A model generated the notes under the pieces. That model was not told the DNA's origin, searched no databases, and worked only from the letters and a program-made list of their open reading frames with translations. A DNA stretch of 64,000 bases from Cenococcum geophilum 1.58 (taxonomy: Eukaryota; Ascomycota; Dothideomycetes; Gloniales; Gloniaceae). Shown in pieces: positions 44,640 to 56,800 of this stretch. The stretch is from positions 1,798,001-1,862,000 of the forward strand of contig KV748207.1 in the NCBI GenBank assembly GCA_001692895.1. Reading direction: 5' to 3'. Position numbers and translations under genes: made by a program. Each line of letters opens with the position of its first letter. Within the stretch, counting starts at the first letter, position 1.

Positions 44640-46010
44640 GGAGCCCTAATACTTCCTCTTCTTTNTANTNCTANGGCCCTNGCGCCNAATATAGTNTAAT
44701 ATCNTCTATCNNTATAAGCNATAGTATTAAGACGGTTANAAGTACTAGGAAANTTTATAAAGTATATATTACTTTAAGTAATATACCCAAATAACTAATT
44801 TAGCGCATAGTTTATATAACATATAACAATAACGGGGGGATCTCCCATTGTTATATTACTAAGCAACGCCTTTAAAGCCACATTTTTCTAGTGCTTAAAG
44901 GTCTTTAGATTATTACAAGACGCTTTATAAGAACTCGTTTCAGTATAGTAGCTTGAGATTTATTAAGCCCTATAGTAGTTATATCTGACCAGTCTTTAAG
45001 AATATAAACATTCTTAAATAAGGAAGCATCCTTAATAGCTATAATTAAACTAAGATCCGTATAAGGCTTATTCATAACATATTATAGTGCTTTAATATTC
45101 TATTAAACTTAAATAAGGTGTTCTAATAACGGGAATCTATTAGTGGTTAGATATCTTCTTATTTAGAAAATATTACACACTTACGGCTCTCTTATTAGCT
45201 TTTATAACGCTAATATAGTATAGTAACTAACTTTATAAAATCTAGTTTGTTTTTTAACTATCGTCCATAATATAGATAAGTTAATCTTAATATCTTTAGG
45301 TCTTAAAGAATAAGTTAACCTCTAAGGGATTCTGTTCTAATGCGGCTAATAGTTTTACCGCCACTATTACAAGTATACATTTTATTTAAAAATCATTAGT
45401 CTTGGGAGTTAAAGTAACTAGAGACCTAGCGACTAGTCTTTTTAACTAATCCTAACGGATTATCTTCCCTACTCTCCTAAGTAAGAATACTACGTAGATT
45501 ACTAGCCTTTAAGGTAAAAATATTACTAAGCTAGTATAGACCTTGTAGATATTAGGGGATAACTACTTTAGAATTATAGTATGCTTACCTATTTATATAT
45601 ACCGACTCTATTACTATATTTAGATTCTAGCAAACTAAAAAGGGTCTGCTCTAATTTAACCTACTACCTCTTTTAACGGTTTAATTGTGTCTTCTCTTAA
45701 AAGATTATATTAAGAGCTTAGATACTCCTCTATTAAGCTATATAGACCTAAGATCTTATTAACTTATAGTAGAATATCTCCGTTTTTGCTAATAATATTC
45801 TAGCCCTTATTAGGGATATTAAGTATTTTAGTAAAGGTTAGGACCTCTAATTATGCTAACTAGGCGTCTTAAAGTATTAGCAAATATAGTTACTAGTACA
45901 TATTAAGCTACCTAGAAAGGATTTATATATATAAAACTATAGCACTATAGCCTAGAGGCTATATGCGCATTATTATATATAGTATAATATAATAAATATA
46001 TAAAAAATAT
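44640..46010 (-). other. A+T-rich stretch with decayed minus-strand coding signal
   Basis: Isolated Ns lie at 44,665-44,753. From about 45,900 down to 45,230 the minus strand has coding-like blocks (VVIPQYLQGLYQLSNIFTLK; a following FLNKMYTCNSGGKTI block), with TAA/TAG stops. I do not recognise the family. Nothing else can be supported here. Confidence 0.3.
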
Positions 46011-48605
46011 ATAAAAAAAAAGTATTAATGAATTTGGGTGCTAAATTGAGCTTATAGATAGAGACGTAAAAGAAATAGGAGGTTATAAGTCTGGGTAGTA
46101 TAGCGGGTGAAGAAGCGTTTACTAATACGCTTATTTATTTCTTATAAGACATTTAACCGATTGTTTTATATAATAACTAAACAATATACCTGTCTATATA
46201 ATTCTGTATATCGGTCTTAGCGCGTAATTAAGACATCTTTCCTGCCGCACCTCCCCTAACGCTTTTAGAATTATAGCACTAATAACAGACCTAAGCTATA
46301 ACACTAAAGACACTCTTAAGCGAGATTTAGGGCTTATAAATAAATAATATAATATAATCTACTATAATGTTAAAATTAAAATGTTAACGCGCGGGCTCCT
46401 TAGATAGCCACTACGCTCCCTTATAAGTAAGGCATAAATACGGCAAATATTAAACAAAATCTCTAATAAATTCCTATCCGTATTTCTAGGTTTACCCAAA
46501 AACCTATATACTAAATATATTAAACAGCTTACCTAATGCTATAGCTATAACGCAACGCGTTAAATAAATAAAACGGCTCCTATTAGGTAAATTATAACAG
46601 GCAACCTAGTACTTCCATACTCCGCCATCGCGCATTATCTACTAGCTGGCATACTAAAGGTAATAAGGTAGGAGGGAACACTAAGGTTATATAGAATAAT
46701 AATAATACTAATCCGGCGGGCAGCTAATAAAGAGCTAATAATTATCCTAACCTAAAAGCTAGCGACTAATAAGAATAACGCTTTAGATATATATATTAAT
46801 AATCTAAGCTTTAATATATTTATAGATATACTAGGCCAGGATATTAACTTTAACCCTAAGAGCAAAACGCTTTACTACTATATTAGTAATAAGATAGCTA
46901 GAGGACGAATTTAGCTTATAAATAAAGAGAAATGGCGCAGTACGGTTAAGGATATATTTCTATAAGAAATAGATAGGTTTTTATTTATAATAGAATAAAG
47001 AAGAATAAGTAGGTTACTACTTAAAGTTAAGCTAGTGTTACTAACTTGTATTTACAGTCTGCGCTACCAGCTAAGAATAATGCAATTACTTACCCTCTAT
47101 TTCCACACCCTTACCTTTACTAGATAACTTATACTCTATATATATAAGAATAGGTAAAACTAGTAAACGGGTTAATACCAAGGCAATACTTAACCCATAG
47201 CTGTCCTAAAAAACCTCTCCTAGTTAAAAAAGAGCCCTTACTCTACGCCTTAACTCACAACAGAAAAGGCGAAGGTAACTATAACTACAGCATAGATTAT
47301 GCGCCTTAAAGCCACTACTTTATCCGGAATGCTTACTAGTTTAATAAATCACTATATATAAAGGTAGACGGCTTAATAAAGCCCCTTAGTATACTATTAG
47401 GCGAGGAAATCTTAGAACAATATAACCTAAGATATTCTTATAACTTATCCAGCATTCTTAAAACGCCTAAGGGGATTAAACAATAAAGCCTAAGGTTTAT
47501 ACCCATTCTTTTTAGTAAACTTATTAGGGTAATATATATTAACACCATCCCTGGCTTACTCTTAGTATCTAATACCTAATCCTTATATTTATGCTTACGC
47601 TTTCCTTACCATTTTACTAAATTTAATTACTATTACAATATATATATAGGGGATAGGTTAGGCTTACTATAGGCTAGTGGGGTTAATAACGCGGAAGAAT
47701 AACGTTAGATATTTATGGTAGAAATACTAGGTGTTGTATAAGGGTATAGAATATGGCGATATAACTATATAGAAGTGTAATTGCTGTCCTATATACCGCC
47801 TATACCTACCCTAGTATTATCTACACTAGCGAGCTGCACGGATAAGGTGGATAAGCTTTACTTTAAGCGCAAGACAGGTATTAAACCTAGTATAGGTAGA
47901 CCGGAATAAGGTATAAGATCTAAAAGCCAGCGCCCTAAGTGGGTAAAGTGGTTTAATAAGGTACCTCCCTATTAAATTTAGACACGAGCCTTACTAGCCT
48001 ACTACTTTTGTTATTGGGATTAACGTTTAACCTTTTATATACGCATACCGTATCTACTAAGGGATATACTAATAGAATAAAACAGTTTCGCGTATAATAG
48101 CAAATAGTATTAGATAATCTTTAACTATATAATAATGTTTTCTTAACTACTAACTTAACGCAAGTTAATAGGTCGCGGTTGTGGCTTAACTATAACCAGT
48201 TAGAACTAGCAGCTAATTACAATAAATATACCCCTATTTAAGTTATTTGCAAACACTATAGCAATAATACTCTTACTAATACTGCTATTAGTCTAATATA
48301 TACCATACCAGTATATATTCTTTTAAGTTGTTAATCTATATACGCCCTAAATATTATAGAAACAGCCGTAAGGTAACCTATTTTAGCTATAAGCTATACC
48401 TTCTACTAACTAGGCAAATATAGAAGTGTTACTATAGTAGGTAAACGTAAAAACGCGTTATTAAACACTTAAACTAGTAGTAAGAACCCTACTTTAAGTT
48501 AATATAGGATAAGGAAACAAGAATAACTAGTATAATTAACCTTACGTCTCTACCTAGCCTACTATTAGGAGTTACCCATGTCCTAGCTAACGGAAGAAAG
48601 AATAC

Positions 48606-48690
48606 GCTAATGGAGAATAAGTACGTGGAACCCAGCTAGGACAAGTATATAGAACCCAGCCAGAATAAGCACGTGGAACTTAGCTAGAAC
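48606..48690 (+). repeat. Three-copy ~27-bp repeat
   Basis: Units of the form AGTACGTGGAACCCAGCTAG start near 48,619, 48,646 and 48,670. They encode variants of ISTWNPARTS in the local frame. Confidence 0.7.
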
Positions 48691-48705
48691 GAGTAATATT
48701 ATAAC

Positions 48706-49012
48706 TCTAGTCTAGTTATATCTAGGTATAAAGAGGAGCAGGTATATAATAGACCCCATTAACGTTAAATATAATATATTAAGCTAGTTAATAATGTATA
48801 AAATATATATAGCCGCCTCTAGCTTAAAAGGGTAATATCTAATGATAAGAATAGCGACTTTAGTCTAGTTATATTTAGGTATAGAGAGAAGCAAGCATAT
48901 AATAGACCCTATTAACGTCGTATATAATATATTAAGCTGGCTAATAATATATAGAATATACATGGCCGCCTCTAGCTAAAAAGGGTAATCTCTAATAATA
49001 AGGATAGTAACT
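48706..49012 (+). repeat. Two-copy 153-bp tandem duplication
   Basis: The copies start at 48,708 and 48,861 (TAGTCTAGTTATATYTAGGT). They differ mostly by transitions. The period is 51 codons exactly, and both copies read LYLGIxRSxxIIDPIN in the same phase. Confidence 0.85.
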
Positions 49013-49304
49013 GTAAGTCTATACCTGCTTTTTTTACGAAATAACAGTAACTAAATATTAATGAATCTACTAAATCTATTAATAATCTGGCAGTAAAACT
49101 AGCTTAGTTAAAGACGCAAAGTCCCAATCTTTTAATTAAGGTAGGTTATACCTTTATGCATAACCGGAGTCTAACTATAATACTTAATAGTCTCCTCTAC
49201 TATTTAGTACTTGGCGAGCCCTAGTAAATAAAACACTCTCTTTACTATCTAACCGCCCACCACTATAAAAAGCAGTATCTTTACAATATACCTCCGGCTC
49301 TTAA

Positions 49305-49424
49305 TAATTGCGTATTAGTTTAAAATACTCTCCTATATACCTAATCCGTACCTCACTATATAAATAATTGCGTGCTAGTTTAAAATACTCTCCTACGCGC
49401 CTAATCTAAACCTTATTACGTAAA
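49305..49424 (+). repeat. Two-copy 60-bp tandem repeat
   Basis: Units at 49,305 and 49,365 begin TAATTGCGTRYTAGTTTAAA. The period is 20 codons, and each unit reads QFKILSYxPN when the TAG is taken as an ancestral Gln. Confidence 0.8.
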
Positions 49425-49559
49425 TAACTAATATTTAGCTTTATATTCTCCTTAGTAAGCCGTATTTACCTAAACCCTAATATAGCTTCGTCTACGAAAT
49501 AAGTAACTTCCCTTTAATATAGAGTATACTAATCTAGTGTTTAATCTAAAGGGGACCTA

Positions 49560-51420
49560 AATAGTACTAGGGAAAGTAAGGATAAGTTAGACCATAATAA
49601 TTTTAACCTAACTGCCGCAATACGGGCAAGAGAAGAGTACCTCTAGATATTATAACGGCGACGTATAAAAGAAAACCCACCTAAGAGACATAAGCCCATA
49701 TTTACGCTTTATAGGTCTATTTTACTAGTAAGGCTAGTAACTAACTCTAGGACTTATAACGGGTATTTTATTAACCTATAGTTTAACTGCTTTCTAGGCC
49801 TTATTAAGGATATAATAAAAAAGGTATAGTTAGAAGCTATTTTAAAGCAGCCGAAAGTAGTATAAAAAAAAGCTAATTATATTCCTAACCCGGTGTCCGC
49901 TTATAAGGTATCTATATACTAAAAATATTATATTAAATTATCTACTAATAATCTTAATATTATATATAGCTATTTAACGTAATAGGGAACTTTAGGAACT
50001 ACGCGATTATAAAGGCTTATATAGTTATAAGGGAGGTATATAGGCTAGGGTTTAATAACGCGCCTAAACTAATTGTGGAACTACTAACTAATTATAATTT
50101 TATTGCGCTGGATTACATAAAGGTATTTTACCCGTGCTATTTAGTAAAATGCTAATAAGAGTTAATAGCTAAGTAATAACCGCTTCCGTTTTAACGCGAT
50201 AGTTGCTAGCATAGTTAATATATTTTATGGTAGAGGAAGAAACAGCCTTGCCTAATTACCCTACTCTTATAATATGTTTAAAAAGCTTACTGGCAATACT
50301 ATTACTTTCGTTTTAATAGCAATATATTATGCAATTAGGGAGTATAGAACTGGGTTTAAGGAAACAGACAACTTTTATAGCACTGTTATTAGCGGTTAGT
50401 ATATATCCGGTATTTTACTACCTATTATTATTCTCTAACCTGTTATAGAAGCCTATACTAACCTTTTAGGCAGCTAGAACTAGATATCTAGAAAACGGTA
50501 ATCTAGAATCTAGCTGCGGCTTTAGCCCGTAGTTATTAAATATACTATAGGCCTAATACCGGATTAATTAACTATAGAAATTATTGAGGACCTATATAAA
50601 GATAACCTTAACAACCTTATAGCGGATCTAAGTAATAACGTAAAAGAGAGGTTCCTTATAAGCCTTAGCGATAATAAAACTGACGCGATTATTAACTTAG
50701 GCTATTTATTGGTAAGCCGGGCTATACTATCTAATCTACCAAGTCTGTCTTAAAGGGAGAGCTCTAGAGTAGGCCAAACTAGTCTACTAAGTTTATCCTA
50801 AATAGAGAGCTCTAGAGTAGGCCAGACTAGTCTACCAAGTCTGTCTTAAAGGGAGAGCCCTAGAGTAAGCTAGAAAATCTAGGGCCCTACTACTACTATA
50901 ATATTTACTAATTTAACTTTTGGAACTAGCTAAGTTTATTAGATTTAGCAGAATATATATCCTCCGCCTTAATGTACTACTTTATCCTAAATACAGGAAC
51001 TAGTAAGCCTAGGCTAGAAAGGTTTAAATCTAATAAGTTATTTATATAATTTAAGCAGTACTATAGCCTTATAGAGGACAGCTATGGCTAGTATAGTAAC
51101 GGAAAAGCAATATTAAATTTAATTAAGAATAAGGAGTAGTATATAAAGTTTATAATATATACTTTAGACTCTAGTATAGAGGAGCCGGTAGAGTTTTTAG
51201 TAGGAGATTAGGTGTAGGACTTTCTATACTCTCCTATAGGATAACTACGGCTTCTTTATTATATATACTAGCTCTTAATCTACCTTTCTTTTAGCTTATA
51301 TCTGCTACTCTTAGTAGCTACTTTTTAGCTATATATATATGCTATACTAGTAAAGCTAAATACTTATACTATATTATTGTCGCAGGGAGAGTAGAAAAGG
51401 TCTTATACTTTTAGAATATA
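49560..51420 (+). pseudogene. Unidentified long decayed coding region, part 2
   Basis: Coding-like on the plus strand in a phase different from part 1. It contains AIREYRTGFKETDNFYSTVI near 50,340, EIIEDLYKDNLNNLIADLSN near 50,580, a three-copy 16-residue repeat, and KFIIYTLDSSIEEPVEF-like sequence near 51,160. Stops are TAA/TAG. It may be the same gene as part 1 across introns, or a neighbour. No family is recognised. Confidence 0.4.
50741..50880 (+). repeat. 48-bp tandem repeat, about three copies
   Basis: Units start at 50,741, 50,789 and 50,837 (AAGTYTRTCYTAAAKRGAGA). The period is 16 codons; each unit reads LS*xESxRVGQTSL, with the stop at an ancestral Gln or Arg position. Confidence 0.85.
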
Positions 51421-51600
51421 TTATAAAATAGTTAGGATATTATATTAAATTGTCTAAAATAATATAATAGATTGTATAAAGAAGTATATATAATTTGCCT
51501 TGCTAGCCTTATAAATAGCTTTAAAGTAGCCTTTGTTTATTATCTAAAATATACTATTAGTATAAAAGAGGTAGATGGCTCTAAATATAATTATAGTTAT

Positions 51601-51665
51601 AGGTTGCGTGTAGGTTGCGCGTAGGTTACGCGTAGGTTGCGCGTAGGCTGCGCGCAGGCTGCGTA
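51601..51665. repeat. 11-bp GC-rich tandem repeat (GTAGGTTGCGC)
   Basis: Six units, much richer in G+C than its surroundings. Variation is limited to C/T and A/G. Confidence 0.85.
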
Positions 51666-53182
51666 TTAAAAAAACACGATATAGGCTAGTCGGTCGAGTT
51701 GCTAAATGCCCTTAACTGCGCGCCAATTGCGTTAACCACTAACCATTGAGGCCATTAGTAGGGTATTATATTTTGCCGATGTGGATATATACCTCCCAGG
51801 GGATTCCGTTACAATTACCTCCCCTTTTAGGGTCTTAGTCCTTTAAGACTTCGCCTCTACTAAGCTTTTATAAAGTTCCGGCTAAAACCACTAGGGAAAC
51901 CCTTAGTAGAAAGGTACTTTATAATACGACTTATTACTAGCTCTTTACTAGCGCGGAACTTTACTTTATCTTTTATTCCTCTACTCTTCTCCTACCCTAG
52001 CTTCTTATAGTACTTTTATAATAGGATTTCAATAATAATAATAAAAATTTATTGGGATTTACCTCTCTAATTTTAGGAATTTATTATAAATAGATCTAGA
52101 AGTTGCCTAGTATAACGCGTTAACTAACCACTATCCCCATTTACCTAAATAGGCTTTAATAATAACGTCTTTTATTTTAATTTCTTTCTATTTATATATC
52201 GTCGTCTTTTACTCGTCCTTCTATTAATAATACTATTCGTCTCGTTCTTAAATAGGCTGTTTTTATTATATCTCGCCTTTTAGCTTCTATATCTTTAGCT
52301 ATACTTCCATTACTACCTTATTATCCTTTCTTAACGCGTTTATAAGTAATAGGATCCCCACCTTATCTCTTATAACGATGCTAACTTCTTAAAGTATTCT
52401 CTTATAATAGCTTATAGTCCTTCTACGCGTCCCTAAACCGGCAGCAGTATTATTTCTCTCCTAGTAACGCCCTAGATAGCATCTATTACTCCTATAGCAG
52501 TTTCCCTAAAATACTATCGTTGCTACGTTTATACTCTTATATAGGATCCTTCCTACGTCTATAAAATGCCTTACTCCAGCAAAAATAAATCTAAGTACTC
52601 CTATTATTGTAGTAGGAGAAAGACCTACGTCCTAGTATTCCTATTCCGTCCTATTCTAGATTTCGCTAATTATATTAAATCCCCGCTATCTATATATATA
52701 AGACTTATAGGCTCTAACGCGCTATTTAAGATTTCTACTAATATCCTAATAGTAACAGGCGGGGATAAAAGGTATTTTCCCTCGCTTATAGACTCTTTAA
52801 TTTAATAAGGGTTTCCATTACTATAAAGACGCAATAATCTTAGATATATAATATCTAGGAGCGTATATATAAATAGCTTACCCTTATTAATAATAACATT
52901 CGTACTCTTTTACGGGCTATTTTAGCTAGGTAAGTTTCTCTAATAACTCGCTTAGGAACTATACTAACTCCTTTAGCTAACGTCTCTCTAATCCCTACTT
53001 AGACGCCAATTTAGAACCTAGGGATACTAAGAATAGCAATAAAGGTTAAGATAAACGTTCTCCTCGCCAGTCTCCTACCCGTACTAGTCCTTCCAGTACC
53101 CATTATTTTAAGAAGAATATTAGTAGAAATGCTAATACTTCTAAGGATAGAGGAGCTAATAATACTGTATAATTATAGCACC
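51666..53182. other. Unresolved stretch with a possible LTR edge
   Basis: On the minus strand, AAAAGGGGAGGTAATTGTAA near 51,812-51,831 looks like a polypurine tract followed by a TG LTR start; the LTR would run towards lower coordinates. No partner LTR was found. A 79-codon plus frame at 52,566-52,805 (MPYSSKNKSKYS start) is open, but it has no recognised domain and ordinary RIP-like composition around it. The rest is C/T-rich on the plus strand, without an identified gene. Confidence 0.3.
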
Positions 53183-53475
53183 TGTTATACTAACTGCGTG
53201 CTTACGCGTTCGGTACACCAGGTACGCGTTTACGCGTTTAGTACACCAACCACTCGCTTACGCGTCTAGTGCACTTATAAAGCACTAACTAATTAGGGGG
53301 GAGGTGCATCAGTATATAGACCACGTAGTCTGCTTCATATAATTGACAGTTACCACTATCCTAAAGAGTATACGATACTATACGTATTTCGTGCCCCTGG
53401 ATACAACTTACTTATACTATTAAGTTAGTACGAATACTAATTAGTAAGCGCGCACAGATTAGCAATTACTTAACA
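53183..53475 (+). repeat. Candidate LTR of Copia-3
   Basis: It starts TGTTATACTAACTG, ends ACTTAACA, and contains three ~25-bp units with GCTTACGCGT and GTACACCA. The position 410 bp before the gag ATG is right for a 5' LTR. No second copy was seen, so it could be a solo LTR. Confidence 0.4.
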
Positions 53476-53887
53476 CCTCCCCCTAAGCGATATATACGAT
53501 AGCGACCACCTATTTAGACTCCTAGTACAACCTGCTAGAAGGTTGGAAGTTAGGGATTATAGACCTATTACCAACTCTATATACTTATTTAAGTCTTAAT
53601 ACAGTTTACTAAAAGTATAATAGACGCGAATATAGACCTGTACGGAACCCCTACCCTTAACCTCCTTTAAACCTTAAACCCCTATTCCTACTACACCTCC
53701 CCTAATACCTTTAACCTCTCTTAGACCCTTTACGGAGACCCCTTACCCTTCTATAAACTACTACGGACCTATTAAAACCCCTTACAGACACCCTTACCCT
53801 TCTACAAACCGTTACGGATATTAACCGCCTTTACGGACCACTACAAGACCTCTTTCACCCACTATGTACTATACTACACTATATAGT

Positions 53888-56800
53888 ATGGCAGACCTAA
53901 GGAAGTAAGTCAATAAAGGCTAGGAAAAGTAGAGGTAGGGAGCCGACCTTACGTCTATACCTAACGTTAACAACTATATTAAATTTAAAGTTCTTAAATA
54001 GAAATATTTTAAGCTTATAAACGTCGACCTATAGGAGCAATACTAGGAAGACTTCGCGGACTTTACGGAAGCTATCTTTAAAGCATACAACCCTACTATT
54101 ATCCGTAACCTACGGACCCTCTTATATAACTAAGGTGTATAGGTTAAAAGGAATAAATAAGTTACTATTATATAGTCCTTATACAATACAATATATAAGA
54201 AGGACTAAACGGAATAGACTAAAGAGGAAATCCTAGACCAGTTCTAAGAAATTAAGGAACTCTTTACTTCTTCCAAACTTAATATAATCGCTAGCCTTAT
54301 ACCTAACCCACTTAACCGAATTCGTCCTATAAACCTAAGTAGTTTTAGAATTAATCTTATAGACTAAAGCATACCTAGTACTTAAGTTACGGACCGCAAT
54401 ACCCCTGTAATCTAAATTACGGACTATAATACCCCCGCAAATCAAATTACGGACTAAACCCCTTCCGTTATTTAAGTTACAGATCCGTAAACTACCTAAG
54501 TAAAGACCTATGGTAAGGAACTAGCTAACCTAGCTAAGCTCTATACTAACGAATCTAAGTATAGCGGTAAAAATAACAACTTTAACTTTAAACTAACTAT
54601 CTTTACGGACCTTTACTAGAAGGCTAACATTCCTAAATAAGAGTTTAGACAAGCCTACTCTACCATACTACGCGGCCTAGCACTTAACTACTACTACACC
54701 AACCTTAAAAGCAACCCCCTTAGTATTCCCTTTAATAAGCTATATAAAGCTACCTATAACTACTTTAAAGGACCGGAATATAAGCGTAATATCTTTACCT
54801 AATAGAATGCGACTAAGCTACGGACCGTAATTAATAAGAATACCAAAAAATCAACTATAGAGTGCCTGTAAATCCTTATTAAAGACCTCCGGCACCTATA
54901 GCACGGCCTTAACGCTAAGCTTCAAACAGACAACTTCCTGTATAATAAACTTATTACAGCCTACTAGGAAGTAGAGCCCTGTAAGTACGCCTGCTACAAG
55001 CCTATAGATACCTTAACTAGCCTTATTAATAATCTACGCTCCTCTATTATAATGTACGAAGTTTTAAACCCGCTAAGTAGTACTTAGGCCTTCGTTACGG
55101 ATCTATAAAACCCACAAACTAACTTAGATGCCTACTTTACGGACTGCCGCTACCGCTAGCAGTACCCGTACCAACTAAGTCCTACCTATAACCCCCGCAG
55201 CAACTCCTGTATAAAAATATACCCCTACAAACAAACTAGCCAGAAGTGCTTTATATACGGTAAGGGAGGATATTAGTTTATAAGGTATACCTAGGAAGAA
55301 CGCAATAAGTCTAAGAAGAGATTTAACAGATAGATTAACTAGTTTATCTTAGACTATAAAGGAAAGGAAGTAGAAGAGTCTCTTAACGAGTTAATAGAAG
55401 CCCTTATAATTAACTTTAACTTAAATACTTAGGAACAGGAGACCTTAGAGACGTTCTTAACTACTTTTAGACCTTTTATAGATAGTTAAGCCTTTAATAT
55501 TACGACTGTATTAGCCAACCGCTCCTTTATATACTTAATTGCACCCAAAAACTAGCCCGTAAGTATACCTATTAGACCTATTACGGACATTATAAACCGC
55601 GAATAGGACCTATTTGCATATATTACTATAAAACGCTATACCCCTAAAGAATTCTATAGCGTTATAATTGATATAGGTGCCTTTAAGAAGTCTACTATAG
55701 GTTATGGATAATATCTTGCATATAGGACCACCGCAAATAATAATACGGATATTGATACTATGCAAACTAGGGCCATAAACGTCCAATTTGGCATTAGCTT
55801 AACTGCATTAATTAGATTAGTTGCAGTTAAGACCCTAATTGGCCTAGTTAACTTCCATATAGTAAAAGCAAACACCCCTTTCCTACTTTACTTTACGGAT
55901 ATAGATAGGTTATAGGTTTACTATAATAATATTACAGACACCTTAATTACCCCCGTAACTACCCCAGGAAGTAAGTATATTACCCTACTAATTATATAAT
56001 GATTTGGATACCCGTTTCTTATATAGGGAGAGACTTTACAGACCTATATTTAGGAATCTTTTGACTATAACCCGTACTACCTTACTAGTACGGAAATCCA
56101 CCGCCTATACCGCCGTTTTGGCTACCTATTAGCCGAAAAGCTGTATAGAGTCCTTAAACGCTCTAGATATAACAATATTAACAGGAAGGTAATTAACCAC
56201 CTAACTAAATACCGCTCCTTCTACTAGAAATACGGACGTTCCCTAGGCTGATTTAAGTTTACTCTTTATAAAGACCTTAATTTCAACCACTTAGTGTACG
56301 TAGATATTATATATATTAACGGCAGCCTAATATTATACATAATTAATGAGGTAACCCGCTATTAAGCCGCCTGTTAGTTGCAAAATATATCTATAAAATA
56401 CATTTAGGATATTTTACGGACCTGCTAAATTAATATATATATTAGACCCCCTAAGTACATTACCTATAACGCTAGTAGGAACTTTATTAGTAAGGAATTC
56501 CAATAGTACGCTATGGCCATAGCTATTTTAATAAAAGCCGTTCTAGTTAAGGCGCATTAGTCTATTAGGCTTATTAAGCGAGCTTACCTAGCTCTATAGA
56601 GAGCTTATTAGATTATTATAGACAAGTATAAGAATATCTAAAAGGAACTGGCTTTACAGATGGCCGTAAAAGCCGTTAATAATACCGCTGGCCCTAACGG
56701 ACTAGTACCTACCCTTTTAGTTTACGGAGCCTACCTAAGGATAAGCAACCTAGGCCCTCCTGCCCCGTCTATTATAGAACAAGCAGCTATAATACGGAAG

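Larger units (their letters stand above)
46030..49520 (+). pseudogene. Unidentified long decayed coding region, part 1
   Basis: The plus strand is coding-like throughout. Blocks include LYALTHNRKGEGNYNYSID near 47,250, IFMVEILGVVQGYRIWRYNY near 47,710 and, in another phase, LWLNYN then LELAANYNKYTPI near 48,190 and AISYTFYQLGKYRSVTIVGK near 48,400. The phase changes once near 48,130 (intron or indel). Stops are TAA/TAG. Internal repeats of 153, 60 and about 27 bp are whole codons long, so the region was translated before RIP. The style recalls large fungal telomere-linked helicase genes, but I saw no helicase motif and give no function. Confidence 0.45.

Noticed and set aside
51600..51770. 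tRNA-like D-arm (minus strand GGTTAGTGGTTAACGC near 51,735)
   Set aside because: The anticodon loop lacks the expected T33, no B box is present, and it lies in a candidate LTR.
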